A stretch of DNA of 64,000 bases from Histomonas meleagridis (taxonomy: Eukaryota > Parabasalia > Tritrichomonadida > Dientamoebidae), in assembly GCA_020186115.1 (NCBI GenBank), contig WSYJ01000002.1, positions 186,001 through 250,000 on the forward strand, given 5' to 3'. The notes beneath the pieces are model-generated. The model did not search any database, was not told the DNA's origin, and saw only the letters and a list, made by a program, of their open reading frames with translations. Made by a program: the position numbers and the translations under genes. Positions 1 through 7,373 of the stretch are shown piece by piece. Within the stretch, counting starts at the first letter, position 1. Every line of letters begins with the position of its first letter.

Positions 1-644
1 AAGTTATTCCTTTTCGATATAAATAAAAATTTTACATTCACTTTACTGACCTATCGTTTTTGAAAACACTGTATGTTGTCAAGACCAAATAAATGTGAAG
101 TGATATGAATTTATATTAAATGATTAAATAATAAAATTAACGTACATTTTTATCACTACACTAAAGTATTTTACCTGTCTTTCTCGATGAATATAAAAAG
201 TATTTAATATAAGAATACTCATTCTACCATTAAAACACATATCTTTGTCTATTTTTTTCATGTCACATTTACTGTTTAGTAAACGTGGTTAATATTAGAA
301 ATATGAAGAGTTCAGTTTTTTAGTTAATTTTGATGAGTAATAAATATATTAACATGGTAAATAAAATAAATATTTAATATAATATATCTCGAATTCATGT
401 TAAAATAATCAGAAAAATATTGAAAAGAATATGAGATAATGCAAAAATTAAAAAATAAATTATTTTTTCTTCTGTAAAAATAAAACAGTCGAAATATTCT
501 AAAAATGTAAATTCATACTATCTTAGAGATGGGCTTTTGTTAATAGTATTTTTGTGAAAAATCGATCGAGGGAAAATTTTTGATTGCACCTCTCATGTAG
601 GCTTATGATAATTCTGAATTAAAAACTTTGATAGGTTTATAATG
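1..644. other. AT-rich flank without a recognisable gene
   Basis: I see no supportable gene on either strand. The stretch is AT-rich with many short stops. It is the outer flank of the inverted-repeat element that begins near 645, where base composition switches abruptly to GC-rich. Confidence 0.6.
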
Positions 645-793
645 CGGTCGGGACCCTAAGGGACCCGGGCCCATATAGTCCTCGGGATTGGACCCGACCT
701 TTCCTTTTAACATAGGGGGCTGGAGGCCTCCTGGATTCCTTCGGGTTCCCAGGCTGCTGAAGAGCCCTAAGTAGGCTTGCTTCGCTTGCTACG
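645..793 (+). repeat. Left terminal inverted repeat of the Rep/Cap element
   Basis: This GC-rich block shares, in order and inverted, several blocks with 6240-6342: AGTCCTCGGGATTGG, CCGACCTTTT, TAGGGGG, GAAGAGCCCT and CCTAAGTAGGCT followed by GCTTCGCT. It is longer than the right copy because of an extra self-complementary insert around 720-752 (GGAGGCCTCC and flanks). The outer GGTCGGG/CCCGACC at 646-698 can also pair with itself. Composition contrasts sharply with the AT-rich surroundings. Confidence 0.7.
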
Positions 794-1023
794 AGAATAA
801 TAATAATCTTTGTGAGCCATACAATTCGTTTGAAAAATTGAATGCATATTCAAAATTTAATTAACGATTAACTTTTTGATAGCACCGGTAGCAGATAGCA
901 CTTTTCATGTAAATCTATTCAAAAACCTCGTATAATCAGCACAAATCGTCCCTAAACTATATTTAAAAATCAAGTAGTCAAAAAGCGACGGTTATCGTTT
1001 GGTCGCATGGCAAACTTATTCCA

Positions 1024-1640
1024 ATGGACCAATGGTCAGTATTCTTAATTTTAAAATGTCACTTCATCACTTCACTCTATATGAATACAGACTTCTATTC
1101 TGTTACAAAACTTGGGGATTATCTCAAAGAGAAAGATTCAGATGCTACAGCAGTAGCTTTATTTTTCGAACCCAAGGATGACAAATTAGACAATTCTAAC
1201 AATTTTGTAATTAAACCAATAGGAATGATAATCAAACACGAAAATTTTCAGAATATTTATTATCTTCATAGAGAGTTAATGGTATTCTTTAATAAAATAT
1301 CAAAATATCAATACCAATCACTGAAAACAAAATGCCATTACTTACTAATAATATTCATTATTTAGAGATCCATTTAATACAATTAGAAAGTAATTTTGGA
1401 AGGCGGTATCAAGCATTTATCTATAAGTCCAAGAATGATGAAGTTAACAATATTCTAATCTCCCATAAAATACCTGATACCCATGAATTCGAATCAGTAT
1501 TCGATGTCAATTCTATCAATTCCTATAGATCACCCAATGACATCACACATAACGATACGATTAAGTCAATTTATGTTACTAATGTTTTTTCTTCATTATG
1601 GACGGTAGGACAAATAGTTAGAGATTTAAATGAACGATAA
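1024..1640 (+). pseudogene. Frameshifted ORF of unknown function in the element's left arm
   Basis: Two overlapping open stretches in different frames, 1024-1365 and 1332-1640, look like one gene of about 200 codons broken by a frameshift near 1330-1365. The second part is hydrophilic and protein-like in composition. I recognise no domain. It lies inside the inverted repeats and reads toward the perfect palindrome at 1899-1987. It could be a decayed cargo gene of an older mobile element. The 999-1181 ORF in a third frame is probably noise. Confidence 0.35.
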
Positions 1641-1898
1641 AATAAACGCTTATTTTTTATATTTTTTTTTCATAACGTGTCACATATATTTTGCTATTTT
1701 GTTTTAAAGCTGAAAATGCGATTGGTTTCTCAGATATAATTGCATTTGAAAATGATAAACTTCTTTGTTTATCTATATCTTCATAAATTTGTAATTTCAG
1801 AAATATTTAATTTATTTGTGTTGTAATTAATTTCAATAACTTCAGGTTTATAATTCGACATTTATAGAAATTATTTAGATTTTGTATAATCACCACGA

Positions 1899-1987
1899 TG
1901 AATTTTTAAAATGAAGACTTGTCAATAGAACCGGGGTGTCCGCAGGACACCCCGGTTCTATTGACAAGTCTTCATTTTAAAAATTCA
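1899..1987. repeat. Perfect palindrome, 43-bp arms with 3-nt loop
   Basis: Arms 1899-1941 and 1945-1987 are exact reverse complements, checked base by base, with loop GCA at 1942-1944. The core is GC-rich (ACCGGGGTGTCC), the outer part AT-rich. It lies between a broken + strand ORF ending at 1640 and a broken - strand ORF ending at 2044, that is, between convergent reading directions. Perfect palindromes of this size are unstable and normally diverge, so this one is young or maintained. A bidirectional transcript-end hairpin, a replication or recombination hairpin, or the scar of an inverted duplication are all possible. Confidence 0.9.
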
Positions 1988-2043
1988 AAACATTATATGA
2001 ATAATTTTATTTATTTCTATTGACCAACTAACGCTTATACTAC

Positions 2044-2265
2044 CTATTCTATAACAGGTGAGAATTTATCAGCTATTTTAATTTCTTTTGCAATAGCACC
2101 AGCATGATCAGGTAAATTTTCAATTCCAGGTATTTTACAGACAGTACTTACTACAGGCTTTGCTACTTTATTCCATACATTACCGATAAATCTTCCAACT
2201 GATTTGATAATTTTATCTCTGATTCAGGCACCTGCTTTTTTAAAACCATTTTTAATTTTGTTCCA
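2044..2265 (-). pseudogene. Remnant of a small basic protein, interrupted by a stop
   Basis: On the minus strand an open stretch ends at TAG (2044-2046) and is interrupted by an in-frame TGA at 2224-2226. The downstream part is rich in Lys, Val, Ile and Gly, with an amphipathic look, and has no start codon of its own. Small basic amphipathic proteins occur among minor structural proteins of DNA viruses and Maverick-type elements, but this is only a resemblance in composition. I name no function. Confidence 0.25.
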
Positions 2266-2429
2266 TTAACCCCACTACTGTACTAATAAAACATGATCAG
2301 CTCATATTATATGATAATTAATTGGGATTAAAATTTTGCCAAAATGGTGTCAACACGTCAAAAAGGCGTCAACGCTTGGAAAATGCAGTGAATTGGTATA
2401 TTGACTTAATAAAAAATAACTCATCTGTG

Positions 2430-2890
2430 TCAATTCTCATTTATATGTATATATTATCACTTATATTGTTAATACCACTTGTATGTGTTTATTTTCACAT
2501 GTGTGTGTTAATTCTCACTTATCTGTGTTAATTTTCACTTATCTATATGTATTCTCACTTGTATGTATTATTCTCAATTTTTTTGTTTATCGTCACTTCT
2601 CTGTATTTTCTTATACGTATTTTTATTTATTCTGACTTATATATATATATATTCTCACTCTTATCTGTGGTAATTTTCACTTTTTGCCGTTTATTCTTAC
2701 TTATGGGTGCTTATTGTTACTATTTATTTGTTCTCGCTTACATATGTTATTTCTCATTTATACTTGTTAATTCTAATTTATGCATATTAATATTAATTTA
2801 TATATGTTAATTCTCATTCATTGAATTTATATTACTTTGTCTATATTATTCTCACCTTCACTTGTCTGCGTTTATTCTTTAATGTGCTTG
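2430..2890. repeat. Degenerate TTCTCACTTATNTGTGTTAA minisatellite
   Basis: About twenty imperfect copies of a roughly 20-25 bp unit related to TTCTCACTTATCTGTGTTAA run head to tail. Open frames across it (2322-2531, 2547-2810) encode only Leu/Ile/Tyr/Phe-rich sequence imposed by the repeat and are not genes. It separates the broken left-arm ORFs from the intact Rep. Confidence 0.7.
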
Positions 2891-3194
2891 TTTATTTTGA
2901 AATGAATACATTAGATGTAGCCAACGTATAAATTTATTCATAAATTTATGATATGTTCATATCATCACACATGCGGATTAGTTCTCATTAATATGAATTT
3001 ATTTTTGGGCAAATATATCCTCAATAACTTATATTGATTGGTGTTTCAAATAACATGTCGTGACATTTTTATTTTTTCACAAAATAAATTGAACATTTGC
3101 AACGTGTCAGAATATTTTTCGATACGTATTCAAAAAATTGTATCGTATTATAGAATAAAATTTCAATTGAAAAAAAAACGTAAATAAATTAACA

Positions 3195-3201
3195 TCACTT
3201 A
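3195..3201 (+). promoter_or_regulatory. Host-type initiator (TCACTTA) upstream of Rep
   Basis: TCACTTA at 3195-3201 fits the parabasalid initiator pattern TCA followed by pyrimidine and T/A, and lies 6 bases before the Rep ATG. Identical TCACTTA precedes the ornithine cyclodeaminase-family ATG at 28568. Single matches to a short motif are weak, but the position is right. Confidence 0.4.
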
Positions 3202-3207
3202 CATTAA

Positions 3208-4191
3208 ATGGAACAACAACAAGTTATTGCAAATCAAACAGAAACAACAAGAGATCAAGCAAGAATTCAGAATCTAAACCCTAGAGCAAAACGTCGGGTT
3301 TATACATTAAATAATCCAACAGAAGAAGATGTAGAATTACTTAAAAACCCTCCACAAATTATTAAAGATTCATTACAATTCATGATATTTGGGAATGAAA
3401 GAGCACCAACGACAGGAACTATTCATTTACAGGGATACATTAATTTCAAAAACAGAGTTTACAAAAGAACAGTTGTGACATTGTTTGTACCATTATCAAG
3501 GGCATACTTAGAGCCTGCAAAAGGTACGGAAGAAGCAAACATTAATTATTGTAAAAAAGAAGGAGATTTTTGGATGACAGGTGAACCAATTAAAGCAAGA
3601 GGAGCAAACTTACGTCAAGGATCAGTATATATAGACTTATTAAATGATATAAAAAATGGAATGGGTTGGGATGAGATTGAAGAAAAGTACCCGGTTCAAG
3701 CTATGAATAAAATTACTGCTATTGAAAGAACTATGGAGCGTCATATACAAACACAAATAGGTGATATATGGAATGGAGAATTATCTGAAAAAAATATTTG
3801 GATTTGGGGTCCACCAGGTACAGGGAAATCCCGTTGGGCTTGGAATCAAGGTGGAACTGTTGCTAGTTATCCTAAAATGGTGAATAAATGGTGGGATGGA
3901 TATAGAGTAATAGATCATAAGTACGTAATTTGTGAAGATTGGCCAAAACAAGAAGGTTATGCATTAGTACAACAACTTAAACAATGGTCTGATCGTTTCC
4001 CATTTATCGCAAAAATTAAGGGAAAAAGTACAGTTATTAACCCTGGGAACTATAAATCAATAATTACCGCAAATTATAGTATAGAAGATACATTCATTGA
4101 CATAGATCAAGTGGACAAAGATGCCATTAAAAGAAGATTTAAGGAAATAGAAGTCAAAAGCCGAGAGGACGTTAATCTACTGAGAGTTTGA
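3208..4191 (+). CDS. rep: CRESS-DNA virus-type replication initiator protein (Rep)
   Basis: This 327-residue protein has the full two-domain Rep architecture. The N-terminal HUH endonuclease shows motif I VYTLNNP (31-37), motif II HLQGY (73-77) and motif III YCKK (114-117; Tyr114 is the expected nicking and joining tyrosine). The C-terminal superfamily 3 helicase shows Walker A GPPGTGKS (201-208), a Walker B-like VICEDW (240-245), motif C-like SIITANY (284-290) and the arginine-finger region AIKRRF (306-311). Known Reps nick the origin and drive rolling-circle replication of circular ssDNA. The frame is intact, of normal length, and no key residue is missing. A host-like initiator precedes it, and the stop runs straight into TAAATAAA, which suits host polyadenylation. 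Cap lies 1.2 kb downstream on the opposite strand. The general family is certain; the exact virus family cannot be set from sequence alone. Confidence 0.93.
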   Translation: MEQQQVIANQTETTRDQARIQNLNPRAKRRVYTLNNPTEEDVELLKNPPQIIKDSLQFMIFGNERAPTTGTIHLQGYINFKNRVYKRTVVTLFVPLSRAYLEPAKGTEEANINYCKKEGDFWMTGEPIKARGANLRQGSVYIDLLNDIKNGMGWDEIEEKYPVQAMNKITAIERTMERHIQTQIGDIWNGELSEKNIWIWGPPGTGKSRWAWNQGGTVASYPKMVNKWWDGYRVIDHKYVICEDWPKQEGYALVQQLKQWSDRFPFIAKIKGKSTVINPGNYKSIITANYSIEDTFIDIDQVDKDAIKRRFKEIEVKSREDVNLLRV

Positions 4192-4772
4192 TAAATAAAC
4201 AATTCAATTTTACCTGAATTTAGTTATTTAGGTACCAAAAATTGAATACTTATCGCCTAGGCAATGACGTAAAGTATTCAATTCCGAACTTTTTGTATCA
4301 ATATCTGGTCGATAGGCAATGCCCATTCTCTTTAGGTAATATGATCTCCTTGGAGCCTACTATCGTTCTGCAATACGATAGAACTAAAGAGAATAAGGAT
4401 TTTTTATTTTTATCGTCCTCAGATAACGGTCGAAATTGAATTAGAAAATTTTGACTAACCCCCACCCCTAGTACACTTTATCTACTTCTCTGGTCTCCGC
4501 CCTTATATAAAAAAGGGCTCCGCGAGGTCGGGCTACGGCCAGCTCGTGATAAATGCACTCATTCGCCATTAGGGCTCTCTTTGGGGGAGGGGGTACCTTG
4601 GTTTAAAGAAAAAGAAAAAAAGAAAAAAGTTCTCAATTGCCCATAGAGTGAACAAACTTTGTGTTATTATCACTTATGTGCTGAGTCGAAAAGAAAAAAA
4701 CAAAATTAATCAGAAAAACCGATAGGAAAAAGAAATTATCTTAAAATCAATTGAATGGTTTACATTTTACGA
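4192..4772. other. Hairpin-rich region between the convergent Rep and ORF3 ends
   Basis: No gene: the open frame 4242-4439 starts at TTG and only reflects the inverted repeats. Structures seen: (1) a perfect 12-bp stem AATTGAATACTT/AAGTATTCAATT, 4240-4251 with 4272-4283, loop 20 nt; (2) a three-way fold at 4325-4394, listed separately; (3) a GC-rich block at 4495-4600 containing GCCCTTATATAAAAAAGGGC and AGGTCGGG, echoing the terminal repeats. GGCAATG occurs twice, near 4260 and 4316, and might be an iteron-like pair. A purine-rich AAAGAAAAAG tract follows. Confidence 0.6.
4325..4394. repeat. T-shaped inverted repeat: 11-bp stem enclosing two small hairpins
   Basis: The outer stem ATTCTCTTTAG/CTAAAGAGAAT pairs 4325-4335 with 4384-4394. 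Inside are CTCC-TT-GGAG (4346-4355), which can be extended by AGG/CCT, and CTATCGT/ACGATAG (4360-4366 with 4375-4381, loop 8 nt). The result is a three-way junction, similar in layout to parvoviral terminal hairpins. On the minus strand the loop region contains CATATTACC, close to but not matching the CRESS nonanucleotide NANTATTAC. It could be a replication origin, a Rep-binding structure or an RNA 3'-end structure. Confidence 0.6.
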
Positions 4773-5405
4773 TTAAAAATTAAATGAATAATTAGAATTA
4801 GGAACAATTAAAACACTGGGTGCAGATACTTCAAAATTGGTTTCACGAATATAAAATACAAGATAATTATTAGATGTAAAAAAACCAACTGTACGATTAT
4901 TAACTGATGGAAAAGTAGTACCAAAATCATATAAATAATAATAATAAGTACCTGAACTAGAAATAGATGATTGATGTAAATAATTGACATATATCTCAGT
5001 ATATTCAGAATTGGGTTGATTAGGTTCAATTTGAATAATAACATAATAATGTGTTGGATCTATTGTCTGATTTAAATTAGTGATATAAGTAAATTGTGAT
5101 AATGGAATAAAACCAGGAATATCTGAAATAGATATAAAAGATATTGGTATAATAACCTTAATAGTAGATCCAATTTCATAAGCAATTCTTTTAGTACTAG
5201 AACCACCAGGATAATTAACAATGGTATCTTGAATAGTATAATCAGGAATCCTACCATTGTTCTTAAATACTTCATAAGCACGATCTAAATCATATTTAGT
5301 AAGAGGTGGATTAATAGGAGGTACCAACTTACGTTGTATAACACGTCCCTTGTTACGTGAATAATAAGATTCACTAATAGGTCCAATACGATGTGGATCA
5401 AACAT
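4773..5405 (-). CDS. Unknown protein of the Rep/Cap element (ORF3)
   Basis: This intact 210-residue ORF lies 26 bp downstream of Cap on the same strand. The N-terminal ~60 residues are basic and proline-rich (for example RKLVPPINPPL); the rest is rich in Tyr, Ser, Ile, Val and Asn with alternating hydrophobic residues, suggesting a beta-rich fold. I see no signal peptide, no transmembrane segment and no enzyme motif. Position beside Cap and a beta-rich composition make a second structural or host-interaction protein plausible, but that is inference. The stop is followed by TAAA a few bases downstream. The overlapping frames at 4808 and 5072 are shadows. Confidence 0.7.
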   Translation of the reverse strand: MFDPHRIGPISESYYSRNKGRVIQRKLVPPINPPLTKYDLDRAYEVFKNNGRIPDYTIQDTIVNYPGGSSTKRIAYEIGSTIKVIIPISFISISDIPGFIPLSQFTYITNLNQTIDPTHYYVIIQIEPNQPNSEYTEIYVNYLHQSSISSSGTYYYYLYDFGTTFPSVNNRTVGFFTSNNYLVFYIRETNFEVSAPSVLIVPNSNYSFNF

Positions 5406-5431
5406 AAAAATAACAGTGGGAAAATTTTTTA

Positions 5432-5944
5432 TTAATAAGTAATAGCATAATTCAATTGAACCCCTAAGAACTTATCGGTGATTTCAGTACCAGGAATGGA
5501 TACTTTTAAACATAAAACAATACAATCACCTGAATTCAAATTACGTGCTAACCTAGTACGAAATACTTGAGTCTGTTGAGCATTAGGGGTAAGGTACCCT
5601 GACATTATAACATTTTGATTGGGTTCATATAATGAAACAGGAGCAGCAGGGGTACCAAGTGACATAGATTGGGGAAGAGTACCATCTGGAACATATACTA
5701 GAGCCCATAATAAAGGAATATCAACATCTGTAATCATTTTTAAAGTAAAATTCTTTACTTTACGCATACCTTGAGTAGCAACAGCAGTAATTAGGGTGGT
5801 ATTTACTTGATCACCTACGGAACCTTCACCGGAGCCTGTATTAAATGTAATGTTTCCGGAACAATTATAAGTCTCATTAGAATACTTTACAGTCTTTAAT
5901 GGACGTCCACGTGAATAACTACGTCTACGTAATCTACGAGGCAT
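5432..5944 (-). CDS. cap: CRESS-DNA virus-like capsid protein (Cap)
   Basis: This 170-residue protein opens with an arginine-rich tail (RRLRRRSYSRGR, residues 3-14), the typical DNA-binding and nuclear-targeting N terminus of circovirus-like capsids. The remainder is beta-rich, with a segment of the type found in small CRESS capsids: VYVPDG, then LYEPNQ, then ARNLNSGD, near residues 83-140. This fits a single jelly-roll capsid protein. The length is at the short end for the group, but the frame is intact. The stop is TAATAAA, suiting host polyadenylation. It faces away from the right inverted repeat and runs toward Rep. GTGGGA lies 22-27 bp upstream of the start and is shared with ORF3. Confidence in the family rests on the tail, those motifs and the Rep partner. 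Confidence 0.82.
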   Translation of the reverse strand: MPRRLRRRSYSRGRPLKTVKYSNETYNCSGNITFNTGSGEGSVGDQVNTTLITAVATQGMRKVKNFTLKMITDVDIPLLWALVYVPDGTLPQSMSLGTPAAPVSLYEPNQNVIMSGYLTPNAQQTQVFRTRLARNLNSGDCIVLCLKVSIPGTEITDKFLGVQLNYAITY

Positions 5945-6239
5945 AACAATAAAAAATTTAATGCTGTGGGAGATTCATTAATTGAGGGTGAATTAAATAA
6001 GAAGGAACATCCTTACAACGACGATCATAACGGATGGCACCTATCGAAATGATTGGGAGAACAATAACCCAATTCTCAACCAACTGAGGTTTCTCCTTAA
6101 TAAAACCTTTAAGAAGTCCAACATTACTAAAATAAATGGTTTTAACAAAAATTATGAATTAAAAATCAAAAATTCCATCAATTATTTTTGATTATAATAT
6201 GTTATATGACTGACGACGATCAAAAATTCTGTGTGTATG
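5945..6239. promoter_or_regulatory. Cap upstream region with two stem-loops
   Basis: This stretch between the Cap start and the right inverted repeat has no gene. ATTGGG/CCCAAT (6052-6057 with 6068-6073) encloses a 10-nt loop. AATCAAAAAT/ATTTTTGATT (6164-6173 with 6184-6193) is a perfect 10-bp stem with the 10-nt loop TCCATCAATT, a geometry like CRESS origins but without NANTATTAC. ATCAAAAATTC recurs at about 6220 without its partner. Confidence 0.5.
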
Positions 6240-6342
6240 TAGAGCGAGCGAAGCGAGCCTACTTAGGTGGCTAAAGGGCTCTTCAACCCCCTAAGTTCAA
6301 AAAAAAGGTCGGAACCAATCCCGAGGACTCTAAGGGACCAAC
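6240..6342 (-). repeat. Right terminal inverted repeat of the Rep/Cap element
   Basis: Read on the minus strand it matches 645-793 block by block, with several substitutions and without the left copy's palindromic insert. The innermost block is AGCGAGCGAAGCGAGCC and the outermost CCTCGGGATTGG followed by CCGACC on the minus strand. It ends only about 40 bp before the ATG at 6384. Confidence 0.7.
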
Positions 6343-6383
6343 TTTTTTAAGACATGTGATGTGATATAAAAACTGTCAAAGAA

Positions 6384-7373
6384 ATGCAAAAGAAAGAGTT
6401 CGATCTTCATAAATTTATAACTGATTTCATAAAAGAATCAGCTCAAATAAGCAAGATTGGTGGCTTAATTAAATTTGCACAAAAAAATGCCTCAAAAATT
6501 AAATTTGATATAAAAATAGATTCATTAAGCATTGCTCAGAAAGCTGCTTTACTAATGATTCTACCGTTTGAATTATCTAAAAGGATTGTCGAAATTGGTG
6601 TTGAAGTTCTTCAAGTATTTGTTGAATGTCCAAATATTATTAAAACATCAATAGCAATGCGAGTTATAAGAGCAGCAGCATTATCAAAAACACTACAGAG
6701 GTTGTACGAAACTAATTTAATACAACAATTGTATCAAAAAAATAAGACAGTATTCAACTTGCCAATGCTTTATTTGGCAGCACAATCAAAACGACCTGAT
6801 TCAACACTGCATCCAACAATTTCCATGTCCACTAGAAACGATGTTTTGCAGTATTATTACAGCGGAATCAATCAGATGAATTTAAAAAATTTTGAAGATG
6901 CAAACATAGATTTCGCCAAAGCGCTTACACTCGCTAAGGCTTTAGAGTTTGATGAAATCATTCGCTCAATTATCGATAAGTTATCTTTAAGTTCGTTCTT
7001 AAGTCACACGCAACGTGACGTTTTCTTGAAAAGGATTCCCATTTATTTAAAGTTGGATGGGCCTTATGAGAAAATATGGGATATAAATTCTGAAATAGAT
7101 CGTTATGATTCTTTTATGAACTCTTTTTCATATGAAATCTCACGCGAAAGAACAAGGAGGCTTATCATTGACCTTGCGTTGACAACATCACGAATTAATA
7201 TTGATCATTTCGTTGAATTGTGCGGTCCAGTTGATGAAGCTAAAAAAATGACACAAAATGAAATTGAGATAATTGTAAACGACGATATGATTACTTTTAA
7301 CGGCCCCTTCCTTCTGGAGAAAGTTCAGAACAAAATCCAGGATCTGACAGTGATTCTTGATGTCCTTGAATAA
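6384..7373 (+). CDS. CSN3: COP9 signalosome subunit 3-like protein (PCI domain)
   Basis: This 329-residue, largely helical protein shows the CSN3 signature layout. A central LQYYYSGINQMNLKNFEDA, about residues 154-172, matches the YYYYGG-(x)-LKNFE region of CSN3. The C-terminal PCI/winged-helix segment has the normal ending (DMITFNGP, then a final helix). In other eukaryotes CSN3 is a scaffold subunit of the complex that removes NEDD8 from cullins. It is shorter than metazoan CSN3 (about 420), missing part of the N-terminal helical repeats. The CRESS element ends about 40 bp upstream, so its promoter region is mostly or wholly element DNA. The stop runs into TAAATAAA. A Rpn3 or eIF3-type PCI protein is the main alternative. 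Confidence 0.6.
   Translation: MQKKEFDLHKFITDFIKESAQISKIGGLIKFAQKNASKIKFDIKIDSLSIAQKAALLMILPFELSKRIVEIGVEVLQVFVECPNIIKTSIAMRVIRAAALSKTLQRLYETNLIQQLYQKNKTVFNLPMLYLAAQSKRPDSTLHPTISMSTRNDVLQYYYSGINQMNLKNFEDANIDFAKALTLAKALEFDEIIRSIIDKLSLSSFLSHTQRDVFLKRIPIYLKLDGPYEKIWDINSEIDRYDSFMNSFSYEISRERTRRLIIDLALTTSRINIDHFVELCGPVDEAKKMTQNEIEIIVNDDMITFNGPFLLEKVQNKIQDLTVILDVLE

Larger units (their letters stand above)
645..6342. mobile_element. Inverted-repeat-bounded element carrying CRESS Rep, Cap and a third ORF
   Basis: Diverged, GC-rich inverted repeats lie at 645-793 and 6240-6342. Between them are an intact Rep-type HUH endonuclease/helicase (+), an intact CRESS-like capsid gene (-), an ORF of unknown function (-), a 43-bp-arm perfect palindrome, further stem-loops, and broken ORFs in the left 2 kb. 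Rep and Cap are hallmark genes of circular single-stranded DNA viruses; long terminal inverted repeats are not part of their usual genomes. The whole is therefore either a CRESS virus integrated into a repeat-bounded transposon or a distinct linear Rep/Cap element. No convincing target-site duplication is visible, so the exact ends are uncertain by some tens of bases. The intact ORFs argue for recent insertion or continuing activity. The neighbouring genes are trichomonad genes, so the host is the protist. Confidence 0.65.

Noticed and set aside
2322-2810. Hydrophobic ORFs
   Set aside because: They are translations of the minisatellite, with composition set by the repeat unit.
2821-2840. TTATATTAC as a CRESS nonanucleotide
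   Set aside because: Second base is not A and no stem flanks it.
4242-4439. 65-codon open frame after Rep
   Set aside because: Starts at TTG, lies entirely in the inverted-repeat region, and its sequence is explained by the stems.
645-6342. CRISPR array, riboswitch or bacterial operon signals
   Set aside because: None is seen; the neighbours are eukaryotic genes, and the repeats are inverted ends and a minisatellite, not spaced direct repeats.
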